From NCBI GenBank assembly GCA_015143735.1, contig VKHC01000697.1:1-10097 (forward strand): a stretch of DNA of 10,097 nt, in the 5' to 3' direction. Positions 1 to 8,417 of this stretch are shown in pieces; position 1 is the stretch's first letter; each line of letters begins with the position of its first letter. The notes beneath the pieces are model-generated. The model did no database searches and had not been told where the DNA came from. It worked only from the letters and a program-made list of their open reading frames with translations. Source of the stretch: Synura sp. LO234KE (lineage: Eukaryota; Sar; Synurophyceae; Synurales; Mallomonadaceae). The position numbers and the translations under genes were made by a program.

Positions 1-84
1 AAAATATCTTAAGAGGACAAAATAAATGTAGGTTGAATAATTGAATACAATAGTACTGTACATCAAACTCTAACAAGATGAACC

Positions 85-99
85 CCCGAATAATTCGGG
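85..99. repeat. 15-bp perfect palindrome
   Basis: The arms CCCGAAT and ATTCGGG flank a single central A, a perfect odd-length palindrome. It could be a protein-binding dyad or a chance event. No gene start lies next to it, so no role can be assigned. Confidence 0.5.
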
Positions 100-951
100 A
101 GAGACGGTGAGAAGTTCTTGGCGATCTCGCTACGAAGATTTATGCGCTTGGGTTAGGGGTTATGGCTTCATACAGGCTCGATGGGGAGAAAGGATTGTTC
201 ACCCGCGTAGATAAGAAACTATCGTGGAAATAGCAATCGAGCACCAGCCAATCGGACCATGAGTACGCTACAACTTGGGCCCAGAGCGTAACCGTACGGT
301 GGAAAGTGCGAAAGATTAACATCAGAGAAACAGAACCGAGCACGAAGCATGCCCGGATAGCCTTTGACGAGCTACAGGTCAAAATGCCTTTGTGCTTTTG
401 TTGCTTGCGTCGGAGGGTGCCCCGTTCGTGCGTCCATATGGAAGTGCGTGGATTTGCGGGCGGGAGAGGCACAGCATCACGTAAAACCGGCAGGGGGTGC
501 CACGTAGGTCCCCAGTCGGCTTCCCGGGAAGGAGCCAATACAAAAGATATAATTTAATGCCATAAGAGGACCCATTTGGCGCGCATATTTTGTTCGTGGA
601 AATAGGCTCCAGGAGTTGAAGCTGAAGTGGGTTTGGTTTTGAAGAATTTCACGGGTGCGGCCTGTTCAGAGGTGTAGAAGTACTTGGCATAAAGAGTACA
701 AGAGAACTTTGCAAGTCTCATGGGCAGCACCCTTGTGGTATTAAGGGTGCGCTAGATGAATCGGATATGTTTGGGCTTAAAGAAACTGGAAATGCCTTGA
801 GTTTCAAACCTTGAGCAATTCCGGGCTGTTGTAGGACTCCCGGACTATATAGGAACGTAGTGATGCTTGGATGCGAGAGGTAAAGAGGGCAGATGGTAGA
901 GGCAGTAATCATCCCCGTTACTGGCACACAGGCATATATAGCTCTTCACTA

Positions 952-1164
952 GGGAGTGCAACGAGGTAGCGTTTTAGAGTTTCCGCTCTTTGAACCCAGA
1001 AGGAGAACATGATCATAGAAGTGAGATATGATGTTTTCATCATGTGAGTTGTCGTTAGCAACGAGGACAGAATAATAGGTGTGTTCAATTGGACAAATGT
1101 CCCAGACCGGAACGAGACGATGAACATACGTGGACAGATTGAACGGGAGAATTGCTTGGGAATG
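952..1164 (-). pseudogene. Coding-like minus-strand fragment, unrecognised
   Basis: A 71-codon stop-free frame on the minus strand lies between in-frame stops at 1165-1167 and 949-951. It has no ATG at its head. The codons follow the purine-any-pyrimidine trend of real coding DNA, for example in the part reading VPVWDICPIEHTYYSVLVAN. I do not recognise a family. Upstream in the same frame, across the stop, is a PDLAV peptide encoded by a 15-mer (1193-1207) that recurs in the same phase in the RNase H relic near 5039. It may be a fragment of a degraded element. A chance open frame is equally possible. Confidence 0.2.
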
Positions 1165-2050
1165 TTAGACCTTGACCCCGCGGCACTCACAAACAGCGAG
1201 ATCGGGTGCAATTGGAATCGACTAGTTGAAAGAATGATCCCCTGTTTGAGAATAGTAAAAGTCTGCTAAGGAGCTGAGCGCCCAAGAAAATAAATATAAG
1301 CTGCCGGAAACCTCTAGCCCCGGAGGTAGAGGAGGCATTAGAAATATTTACTTTGCAGTACGCCGGTCTCTGCAGGCCGGGACACTGAAGAGCCTGGTGT
1401 AAAAATGCGCTTCTTGGAGGCGTGGACTCCATGAGCAAGGGTGCACACAATTGTATTTTGGACTAAAAGGAAGCCCTTGTCGGCAACGAGTAAGTCGTGG
1501 AATGTGGTTGAACCGTTGGGGTAGGAAATGATTCCAGTAACTCGGGGAAAATCTCAAACTGTGAAGGCCCATAGAACGAGAAGAGCACAGTCTATGACTG
1601 AACGCTGAGGCCGCGGCCGAATGGTAAGAGCTGGATCTGGTGCCGGGACTGGAAGCAAAAGTACTATATCCTCTGGGGGCAGGGCTAAAGGCACCAAAAT
1701 GTGCAACCGACACCGACCTACACCAGATTGCCTTTAGTCTATATAGGCTTATTCATCCTGCAGTAGGTGGAGTTGAATTTGAATAGCTACGTCCGGAGAG
1801 GTGCGGTACGATTCTGTAAATTCAACTGTTGCCTCAAGGAAACCTCGTGGAGGTAACACAAAGAAGGCTAAGTTATCCAGATTCTTGCAGGACGCATCAT
1901 CCATGTTTAAACATGGTAAGGGGGCGATTGGAAGTGGAGGAGGGCTATCAATAACCGATTTTGATCGGAGGCGCTGAGGAGGCCGCAAGGTACTTTGTCT
2001 TTATACTACTACGTACAGTGTGTGATATCAGCATCGGAAGAATTGCTAGG

Positions 2051-3930
2051 GTGGTTTGAATAGGGGTCGAAACCTACGCCTAGTTTCGTTCAAAAACAAG
2101 AGGACCCATTTTTGGAAACCCTTCAAGTTACCTATTATTTTTCACCTTCAAACCAAGCTTAAAACAAAGTACTCGAAGGATTTTTGCCCACTAGAGGAGA
2201 AGAGGTGGGAGGACCTAACGGTTCTCCGGAGCAGGACCACCAAGAGCTGAGATGATTGTGTCTCTTCCTTGGAAGGTTAGTAAGAGGTACCGTGAGTACG
2301 CAGGACAGCATCCACAAAGAATTCAGGTTTGACGAAAAACTCGGAGAGCATGTAGGTTTCCCTCATCATACTACTGTAAAAAAGTCGCGTTGGGGGTCAC
2401 CCTGTTCAAAGCATGTAATAGTCATTACGATCATAGGGAAGGTACTCAGCTGAGAAAAGAAATAGATTTGAGGATTTTGTCGCACCCTGGTTGAACCCAT
2501 GAGAACTGTTAGCCAACCCAGGGAAAGAAGGACCGGAAGGAAATTCTTAATTTCCATAAGCGTATGAGCTCAATACATCCCTTGCCGCAGAGGGGGAAGA
2601 AAGACGACCGCGGTCGCTTCAAGTCTGGTTGCTTAAACCAGCACCGCATTATGATGAGAGAATAGTCCAGAAGTAAGATCGCACTCTGAAGCTTGTTGGA
2701 AATATGCTCATCTAATGAACGCAGTAATAGCTGGAACAAATCACTTTAATTGGCGAATGGAAGATTTTAAAACACCAAAGGTGCAAATGCAGAGGAAGTA
2801 AAGGGCCAAATAGCGCTGCACCAGCACCAGGCGATATGCGTAACTCTAGGGTGGGAGTTTTGGCCTGCCAGTGTGATACATCTTGGATAGACCCAAATGT
2901 TCAAAATGTATGGGTTTGAACACAATTTTATCCCCATCCAAGCCTGCAAAAGCTGAGAATTGCTGCTCCGTGGGTTCCGCAATTTTATTGCTCGAATTAA
3001 TTTTATTTTTCATTTTTGGTTTCTTCAGAATAAATACTGAGATGCATTGGCTACGGTCGCCCAGAAAATATTATATAACTGTGAAAAATGCATCTGTAAA
3101 ATGCATGATACCTAGTTAAGTGCTCCTGCACTGGCAGTAAGTGGGGATAAGCAGCGCCACTTCGCTTCTCATTCCTCATCGACGATCCACTCCCCCTCAT
3201 GTACCAAGGAAATGTGGCATGGGGGGGCTTAACCCGAGGTAGTGTTGTAGGAAGATGCAGTTGTAAATAGCAATATTGAACCCGTAAAGCGTAGAGTTAG
3301 ATTAAGCAAATAGCATATTGATATTAATATGGATACGCCCCGGCCGATAAGAAAGCCCGCCAGACGAACAACACCAAAAATATTCATCTACGGTAAAGAG
3401 TACCTTTAAAATTGCTTGATGTTAATTCTTTTTATGAAAAACCCACACATAGTTTCAAAAACGTGTGGCGGTGTTCGTCCCGATCACACCTTAAATTTTT
3501 TCTAATCCAGTTCTAAGAGGTATCAACACAAAATTTGCGAGTGAAGTATTAAATCATGAATATTTAAACCTTCAAAAGCTCGGGCACCATAGGCATGGAG
3601 ATCGCCAGCCTCGAAACCAAAACCAGTAACCGAATGACACAAAATTTGGCACATTCCACGGTTCTAAACGCCGCTGGAATCCGGATGGAGATAAAGTATT
3701 TAATTTTTTACGAAATTTCAAGTACCCGAATTCTGTGCCAATATTAATACTTCGACCTACCTACAGAGCGTCAGCGAATCAGGTTTTAGTTTCTATGGCA
3801 GGATTGCGTGTTCCCAGCAAAATCAACTCTGATCTGGACGAAATCTGTCAGTTTTTATATTCCGATTTCACGCAGATGTATTTAGGGGAATCACCTATTC
3901 GGCGAGTGGCAATTTTAAGCTTGAAGCCGC
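2051..3930. other. Gene-poor tract, no recognised gene
   Basis: Six-frame reading gives only frames under 80 codons with no domain I can name. A minus-strand QGDP tetrapeptide near 2395-2412 recalls the motif B region of LINE reverse transcriptases, but nothing around it supports that reading. A weak 6-bp stem (CCACAC/GTGTGG, 3443-3468) is present. The part from about 2980 to 3730 is AT-rich and looks intergenic or intronic. Confidence 0.5.
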
Positions 3931-4288
3931 GAAGTTTTCCCTGCTAAGTACTGCGACAAAGTCGCTTACCAGCGATATCTCCGTGTAGTCTCGACCACTT
4001 CGAACCAGGGTTTTTTGAAGCATCGCGCCTCTGGTGGTCCGGCCGGAATACATTCGTCGTTGTATAGCTCTCAACTCGGACCCTCGGACAATATCTGCTA
4101 ATTAGCTCGGGAACTTCTGCTGCTAAGTATTCCGACGCAGTTTACAGCAGCATTTGCAACGAGTTCTAACGACAACTTCGAACCAGGTTTAGCTCCAGTA
4201 TCACCACACTGGTAGTCAAAGTCAGCGGAATGAAGTGTTCACCCGCTCTCCACCGGTGCAAGACAGAAGTTCCGCTGCACGTGACGAG
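3931..4288. repeat. Diverged two-copy direct repeat, 178-bp period
   Basis: Three landmarks recur at almost the same offset. CTGCTAAGTA occurs at 3941-3950 and 4120-4129. CGAACCAGG occurs at 4001-4009 and 4179-4187. CTGGTGGTC at 4031-4039 matches CTGGTAGTC at 4209-4217. GCTCTC at 4067-4072 and 4245-4250 is also 178 apart. The sequence between the landmarks is only partly similar, so the copies are old. I found no third copy at plus or minus one period. On the minus strand both copies contain GGTTCGAAGT, which partly resembles a Pol III box B. It could be a satellite remnant or a tandem insertion of a short element. Confidence 0.55.
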
Positions 4289-4986
4289 AATTGGGTCCAA
4301 TCCAGCGCGACTGATTACGTTTCCCAGCCCTTTCCAGAAATAAGCTTCCAAATCAGTGCGGTTTAAGATAAACATCCGGTTTGGGCTACAACTCGTGCTT
4401 CAATCGACGAGGGAGCAGCTCTGGCTGCCCGGAGCTGCCTTCCTTGGAAAAAAACAGCCATTCTCTTTACAGAAACTTAGCTTATATTACACAGAAAGAC
4501 ATAGCAGACCACGCAAACTAAGCACCCCTTACATATGAGCTACATAGCAGATCACACTGGGTGTAGGGGCAGGGCGGACATGATGACCGATCCTGGGAAA
4601 CAAAATCCTCGGCCAGCTGACAAGTAATGATAGGTTTAATAGCTACACTATCAACTACGGTCATGGGCTCCTCAGTCGTTCCGCAAACTCCATCGCGTCC
4701 GGGCATCCTGCTATCAGTCTCCTGGTCTTGCGCACTCGAGGGTCCAGGGTATAGTCCCGCATCCTGCGATGGGGCCTTGCCGGGCAACCGACTGGACGGC
4801 TCCGAAAGCGTCTGGGTGCTGTGTCCGAGTCGGCATCTCCGCGTGTTATATAGGCGTGGCGGCGAGACGGGTGTGGGGAGGTTGGTGAGGGGAGAGCCAT
4901 CCCTAGGAAGGAAGCCATATTGTCGTGGTTGCGCGGTGCTGGAGACGGTCTATTCCATAGGTCGCCCCACCTGGGTAAGGGTAGTC
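4289..4986. other. Gene-poor tract leading into the RNase H relic
   Basis: Open frames on both strands overlap each other here and none shows a known domain. A minus-strand frame ends near 4518 with a cysteine-rich stretch reading CPPCPYTQCDLLC. It could be the remains of a zinc-binding tail downstream of the RNase H relic, but this is not supported further. GC content rises by eye from about 4550 rightward. Confidence 0.4.
4499..4555. repeat. Short direct repeat, 14 bp, 13 of 14 identical
   Basis: ACATAGCAGACCAC (4499-4512) recurs as ACATAGCAGATCAC (4542-4555), 43 bp apart. This is a minor local duplication or a possible pair of binding sites. No function can be assigned. Confidence 0.4.
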
Positions 4987-5810
4987 TTACGCCTGGAGGT
5001 AGGGCACGACAGTGGTGTCAGGAGAGCACGACAGGGATACAGCGAGATCGGGTACAGTGGTGCTTAACAGGCTCTGAGACAGGTGGGAGATGTCCGCATT
5101 GAGATGAAGATGTTGATCTACACTCCTGCCGAGCTCCGCAAGCGTGTCGGTGCGGTTATTCCCTCGGGTGTCGAGAGATTTGTCGGTGCAATGGGCCTTA
5201 AACTTCCGGACGAGCTGGAGGTGCCCCTAGCGGCATATTGCTCGAACTCTCTTGAGACGACAATGGATGAGGGCTTTGTTCGAGAACGACTCAGTTGGCG
5301 GATCCGTGAGATCGATGGTATTGAGGGCGTAGGTGCTGTCAGTGCAAATCTTTTAGCTGAATATGGTGGATGGTGGTTGGAGACTGATCCAGGTGATGGC
5401 TTCTCCTATGGCACTAAGTTTCCCCATGTTGTTGCTGCTGTTGGCAGCTCCATATGGTACGCAGGGTCCGCGAGGTGGCAGTGCACTCGGTCGTACTGCT
5501 CACGGAGGGTGATGGCGGTGGCCCGTTCCAGGGCGAGAAACCCCCACCCAGCCAGGTCAGGTAGTCCGCGCTGGCCGTCAGGTTTGCTGTGGGACCCGTA
5601 CGTGTAAAGGCAAATTACCCTGGAAACGGGAGCAAGGAGTAGGTCCTGGGTGTGGCGAGCATATTTGGAGACCAATTGCGCTTCCGCTTGGATGGCGTCG
5701 GCTTTGTCGGTGTATCCTTGGAGGTGCCCATTGGAGAAGTTACGAAGTTGCAGGTTGGCCAGGTCATACTCTGAGTACAGACCCGGAGAGTGCCCTCGAT
5801 AGACGATGTA
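4987..5810 (-). pseudogene. Decayed RNase H1-like module: hybrid-binding domain plus RNase H
   Basis: Read on the minus strand from 5810, the first 45 codons (5676-5810) match the RNase H1 N-terminal hybrid-binding domain (Cauli_VI/RHBD type), with YIVYRGHSPGLYS followed by NFSNGHLQGY. After a linker of about 24 residues an RNase H fold begins near 5618: LYTYGS then AGWGF, a GKLSAIGEAITW helix (about 5392-5427), DSTYALN (5320-5340), a KAH histidine segment (5191-5199), and RGNNRTDTLAELG (about 5130-5168). The NN-x-x-ELSAIGEA style is nearer to retroelement RNase H than to typical host RNase H1. The relic is dead. The first catalytic Asp is Tyr (codon 5598-5600) and the helix Glu is Lys (5419-5421). 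One frame change lies near 5445, and two in-frame stops follow it. A stop also sits immediately before the hybrid-binding domain (5811-5813). No reverse transcriptase was found beside it. A host RNase H1 pseudogene is the alternative. Confidence 0.75.
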
Positions 5811-6257
5811 CTACTTGGAGCCTTTGGGAATATCATCTGCCCAGGGTCGAGCCGAGGGGTAAAGCATGTGAGCGTGCTCCGCCCAGATTCCGGCGCGAAT
5901 TTGATTGAATTAACGTACGAACCGGAGGAACAGCGTATCCGCCTCTCGAACAGTGGGGTTGGGAAGGTTTTGATAGATTAAGTATAGACTATGTCTATGG
6001 GAGAGGGTCAAGTCGCTAGTGCTCTTCTGTATCCATCTCCTACTTGGTACAGCTGGAGGAGGGTAGCAGCAAGTAGAGCTTCATTCCCGGTGAGGTTAGA
6101 GTTCTTCGTGAGGATCCCCTCCAAAAGCCGTGAGGGATGAAACCGCCATATTATGTTAAAAACTTGACATCCATCTGGGAGCATAATCGATTTCTCGGTG
6201 CTAAGAATCCAAAACCTCGTCGTATTTGCACCGCTCAGGGCGTGAATATCAGGGACA
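5811..6257. other. Tract between the two relics, nothing convincing
   Basis: The minus frame of the hybrid-binding domain continues upstream with several stops and no recognisable domain. A plus-strand frame of 63 codons (5790-5981) overlaps the hybrid-binding domain in antisense and is probably its shadow. A minus frame of 92 codons (6008-6286) is open but unrecognised. If the flanking relics were divergent genes, their control region would lie here. Confidence 0.35.
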
Positions 6258-6957
6258 ATGAGCGCACTTACTGCAGATGACATCACATCTCTTAGACGAT
6301 GCTTCAGCAGACTTGGAGCTCCTCGGATAAAGGAGAGCTCGTTGAAATGATACTCCAGTCGCTGCAGATCTCAGGAGTAGGACCGATGGGGCTCTCCCAG
6401 AAAGACGAGACCCGGCGTGACAACCTTTCAAGGCCATCTACGTCCAAGGCGGGTGGCCTAGTAGCTTTGCCTTTCAGGTCACCTCCACCATCAAAGGAGC
6501 TTTCTCCAGCTTAGATGTCCGCATTTGCCCCGAGTCCCTCGTGGTACAAATTTGCACCAACTTGTTTTCTATCACACTCCAACCCTTCTCCATGGTGACT
6601 CAAGAAGAGAACGAGATCACTGTGCTTTCTGAAATCCGTGACATTAATGTGGACCTGAGTCAATATTCCAGAGGGTAGCTGGGACACTTCTCTCTGAAGC
6701 AAATGGATCTTCTTGAGAGCCTCTCGTCCAGCTATGCGGTCAGGTCCTGTTAAACGAGCTCATCAATCCTCTGTGGAGCTAACTCCACTCTCATGTGAAG
6801 GAAGCATGGCTGGCCTTGGACTCAGGCTTCATATATCTTAATGAGGAGCGCCTCCCACTTGCTATCCCATTTGATATCAGAAGGGCAGAGCTTCCTCCCC
6901 CTGTGTCCACAGGAGACTTTTCCGGCGCTCCCAATCTCGCCTCCGGCTGCCTCTGCT
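6258..6957 (+). pseudogene. Broken plus-strand coding-like sequence, unknown product
   Basis: I do not recognise this protein. An ATG at 6258 opens a 30-codon piece (MSALTADDITSLRRCF at its head). Coding-like sequence then continues in a second frame (about 6317-6420, GELVEMILQSLQISGVG) and a third (6421-6677, containing AIYVQGGWPSSFAFQVTS). A final piece lies in the first frame again (6795-6953, VKEAWLALDSGFIYLNEERL). The pieces follow one another with the C-ending, RNY-type codons expected of coding DNA, broken by apparent frame changes and stops at 6675-6677 and in the 6709-6794 stretch. I infer one decayed gene of roughly 230 codons. Introns could explain some breaks, but I see no good splice sites at them. 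The open minus-strand frames opposite it are also unrecognised. Confidence 0.35.
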
Positions 6958-7285
6958 GATGCTATCAACTCTGGATTGGTGGATGTCAGCAGCGGTTGTG
7001 GTAGTTACGGACTCTCGCTGGCCCTCGCGTCCCGCCTCCCGCGCTCTCCCAGCTCTCGTCGGCGTTATCCGTCGCCTTGCACAAGAATTCCTTCTCTATC
7101 TATCAAATTAGAGCGTGCTCTTCGCAGATACTACCATTCCATGCGACGATCAGTATTGGTACATTCTTTTATCGTTCGGGCTCACTCTGCCTTTCCAATG
7201 AGTTTTTCCCACCCCTGGATGCGTCGGGATAGGTGGAGATTCCCCTCGCTCTTGATGCGATCCTGTGTATCCTGTCGTTCTTGAG
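6958..7285. other. C/T-rich stretch with a long open plus frame, unrecognised
   Basis: A plus frame of 147 codons (6841-7284) covers this stretch, but its product is Ser/Arg/Pro-rich and low in complexity, as expected from C/T-rich DNA read in one frame. Its first part lies out of frame with the more coding-like reading of 6795-6953. I do not call a gene. It may be the tail of the decayed block to its left. Confidence 0.35.
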
Positions 7286-7755
7286 ACAACCTTAGAAAAT
7301 TCTCTTGTAAGTAGTTTTGTTTCCTAACTCTCAGATTTCATGTATGAGAAGCAGATGATTACAGTTCTCTAACTCACAAGGTATAATAATGTGAAGTCAT
7401 TGTTTGAATGATTTTCTTGAACCAGGCCTTTTCTTTAAATTATTTGATAAATATGAGCATTATAAAATTCCTTTGTGTGGCTGTGTGATTGAATACCTTT
7501 TGCTTGGGTGCAGGTGCTACCAGGTACCCGCAGAGGTAAGTCTTTACACAATTATTTGTTACTATTTCTTTCTCATCTTTCGATTTCAGGTGTCTTTACC
7601 TTGTCGACGCAATATGATTATAGAATTTGAATTTGATGATTATAGAATTTGATGATGGAGAAGTAATGCCAAAAGGTAATTAGTATGTAATTGCTTTCTA
7701 CTGATTTGTGCAGTGTACTATGAGGTAGTCTTAGATGGTGTAATATAGCAGCCAT
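7286..7755. other. AT-rich spacer with intron-like motifs, no gene
   Basis: Composition shifts abruptly to AT-rich. Two good donor-like sites (GTAAGT at 7307 and 7536) are followed by CTAAC or T-rich tracts and CAG, which resembles introns. The exon pieces between them encode nothing I can recognise. A plus frame of 82 codons (7404-7652) is AT-biased and probably chance. Confidence 0.45.
7614..7652. repeat. Two-copy tandem repeat, 22-bp period
   Basis: ATGATTATAGAATTTGA occurs at 7614-7630 and again at 7636-7652, identical over 17 bp. It is a small local duplication in AT-rich DNA. Confidence 0.7.
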
Positions 7756-8033
7756 ACTTTAGTGTGTTTGGTGATGCTAAAGTGAAACTTTCCTTCCTTA
7801 AGTTATTGTAGAAAAGCGAAACTTTATTTTTAAGTAAAACTTAAACTCCTAAAGTTTTTCTATAGTGCTTCCCTAGCTAAAGTACTAAAACTTTAGTGTT
7901 TCTAGATTTACTAAAGTCTACGGAAGTACCACTGAAGTACAAAACACTACAGACTTGACTTTAGCAATATTTAAAGTATTACTTTAGGCGCACTTCACCG
8001 GCACTCTAGGAAAACGTCAACGGATACTAAAGT
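7756..8033. repeat. Palindrome-rich element with nine CTAAAGT/ACTTTAG motifs
   Basis: CTAAAGT occurs at 7777, 7849, 7877, 7911 and 8027. Its complement ACTTTAG occurs at 7756, 7890, 7958 and 7981. Several pair into hairpins: CTAAAGTTTT (7849-7858) with AAAACTTTAG (7887-7896), CTAAAGTC (7911-7918) with GACTTTAG (7957-7964), and TAAAGT with ACTTTA (7973-7987) across a 3-base loop. The outermost motifs form an 8-bp terminal inverted repeat, ACTTTAGT at the left and ACTAAAGT at the right. No target-site duplication is visible. The structure resembles a foldback or MITE-type non-autonomous element. A cluster of protein-binding sites is the alternative. Confidence 0.6.
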
Positions 8034-8417
8034 CTCTTTATTTTGGTACACGGATGTTGGTCGTCTTCGAAGCAATACGGTCCGTAGCTGCGTTGCGTAT
8101 GGCTAGCAGGAATAGTCTGCATTCGTATGAGCAGCAGGAAAAAATGCATGGAGATGTCTTGTCCTTCCGATACTATGCTGAACTCTCAAACTCCCTTCAC
8201 TATTGCCTTCTTGCTGCAAATGTCCAGCTCGCGATTCTTAACTGTCACTTACTACTAACATATAGAAAACTAACGACGAATAGAGAAACACCTAACCCTA
8301 TACAAAATACACATTAAATTACAGTGGAAAGCATTGTTTTCAGTTCGGAGGTGAAATTTCATACATGGACTACATAACTGTACAATATTAACAAACTTCA
8401 GATCCCGCCAACTAATT
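8034..8417. other. Spacer with one unrecognised 87-codon plus frame
   Basis: This stretch lies between the palindrome-rich element and the stop codon of the cysteine protease, and must include the protease 3' untranslated region. A plus frame with ATG at 8054 runs 87 codons to 8317 and contains a leucine-rich stretch near its end (YCLLAANVQLAIL). Without homologues I cannot tell it from chance. A possible minus-strand AATAAA (plus TTTATT, 8037-8042) is about 380 bp beyond the protease stop. Confidence 0.35.

Larger units (their letters stand above)
1..2050. other. Gene-poor tract, no recognised gene
   Basis: No frame shows a recognisable domain. The longest open stretch is a minus-strand run of about 130 codons at 140-538 that starts with TTG rather than ATG. 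Several open runs of this length are expected by chance in 10 kb of mixed-composition DNA. From about 1080 onward the plus strand is rich in G and A, so any surviving coding signal would be on the C/T-rich minus strand. I read this as degraded repeat or intergenic DNA. Confidence 0.5.

Noticed and set aside
140-538. Minus-strand open frame of about 130 codons
   Set aside because: It starts with TTG, has no domain, and one or two frames of this length are expected by chance in a window of this size and composition.
1348-1713. Minus-strand frame of 121 codons
   Set aside because: The product is Ser/Pro/Arg-rich as expected from C/T-rich DNA. An alternative minus frame over the same bases looks as good, and neither matches a known family.
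564-2111. Shared 14-mer AAGAGGACCCATTT at 564-577 and 2098-2111
   Set aside because: One such match has a fair probability by chance (about 0.2) and the flanks do not align.
2366-2557. Minus-strand QGDP motif suggestive of a LINE reverse transcriptase
   Set aside because: Only a tetrapeptide matches. The expected neighbouring motifs (SPLLF-type continuation, YADD box) are absent in all minus frames nearby, and a chance match is likely.
4001-4187. tRNA gene on the minus strand around the GGTTCGAAGT motif
   Set aside because: The box B match lacks its last two bases, no cloverleaf or acceptor stem can be drawn, and the A box candidates are poor.
5083-5607. Longest plus-strand frame in the middle region (174 codons)
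   Set aside because: It lies antisense to the RNase H relic, whose domain blocks are clear on the minus strand in the right order. The plus frame has no recognisable domain and is best read as a shadow.
5820-5845. Minus-strand WADDIP resembling a YADD reverse transcriptase box
   Set aside because: It sits only a few codons upstream of the hybrid-binding domain with no other reverse transcriptase block around it.
7307-7589. Possible chain of short exons and introns in the AT-rich spacer
   Set aside because: Donor, branch and acceptor-like motifs exist, but the first candidate intron would be only about 28 bp and the exon pieces between sites encode nothing recognisable.
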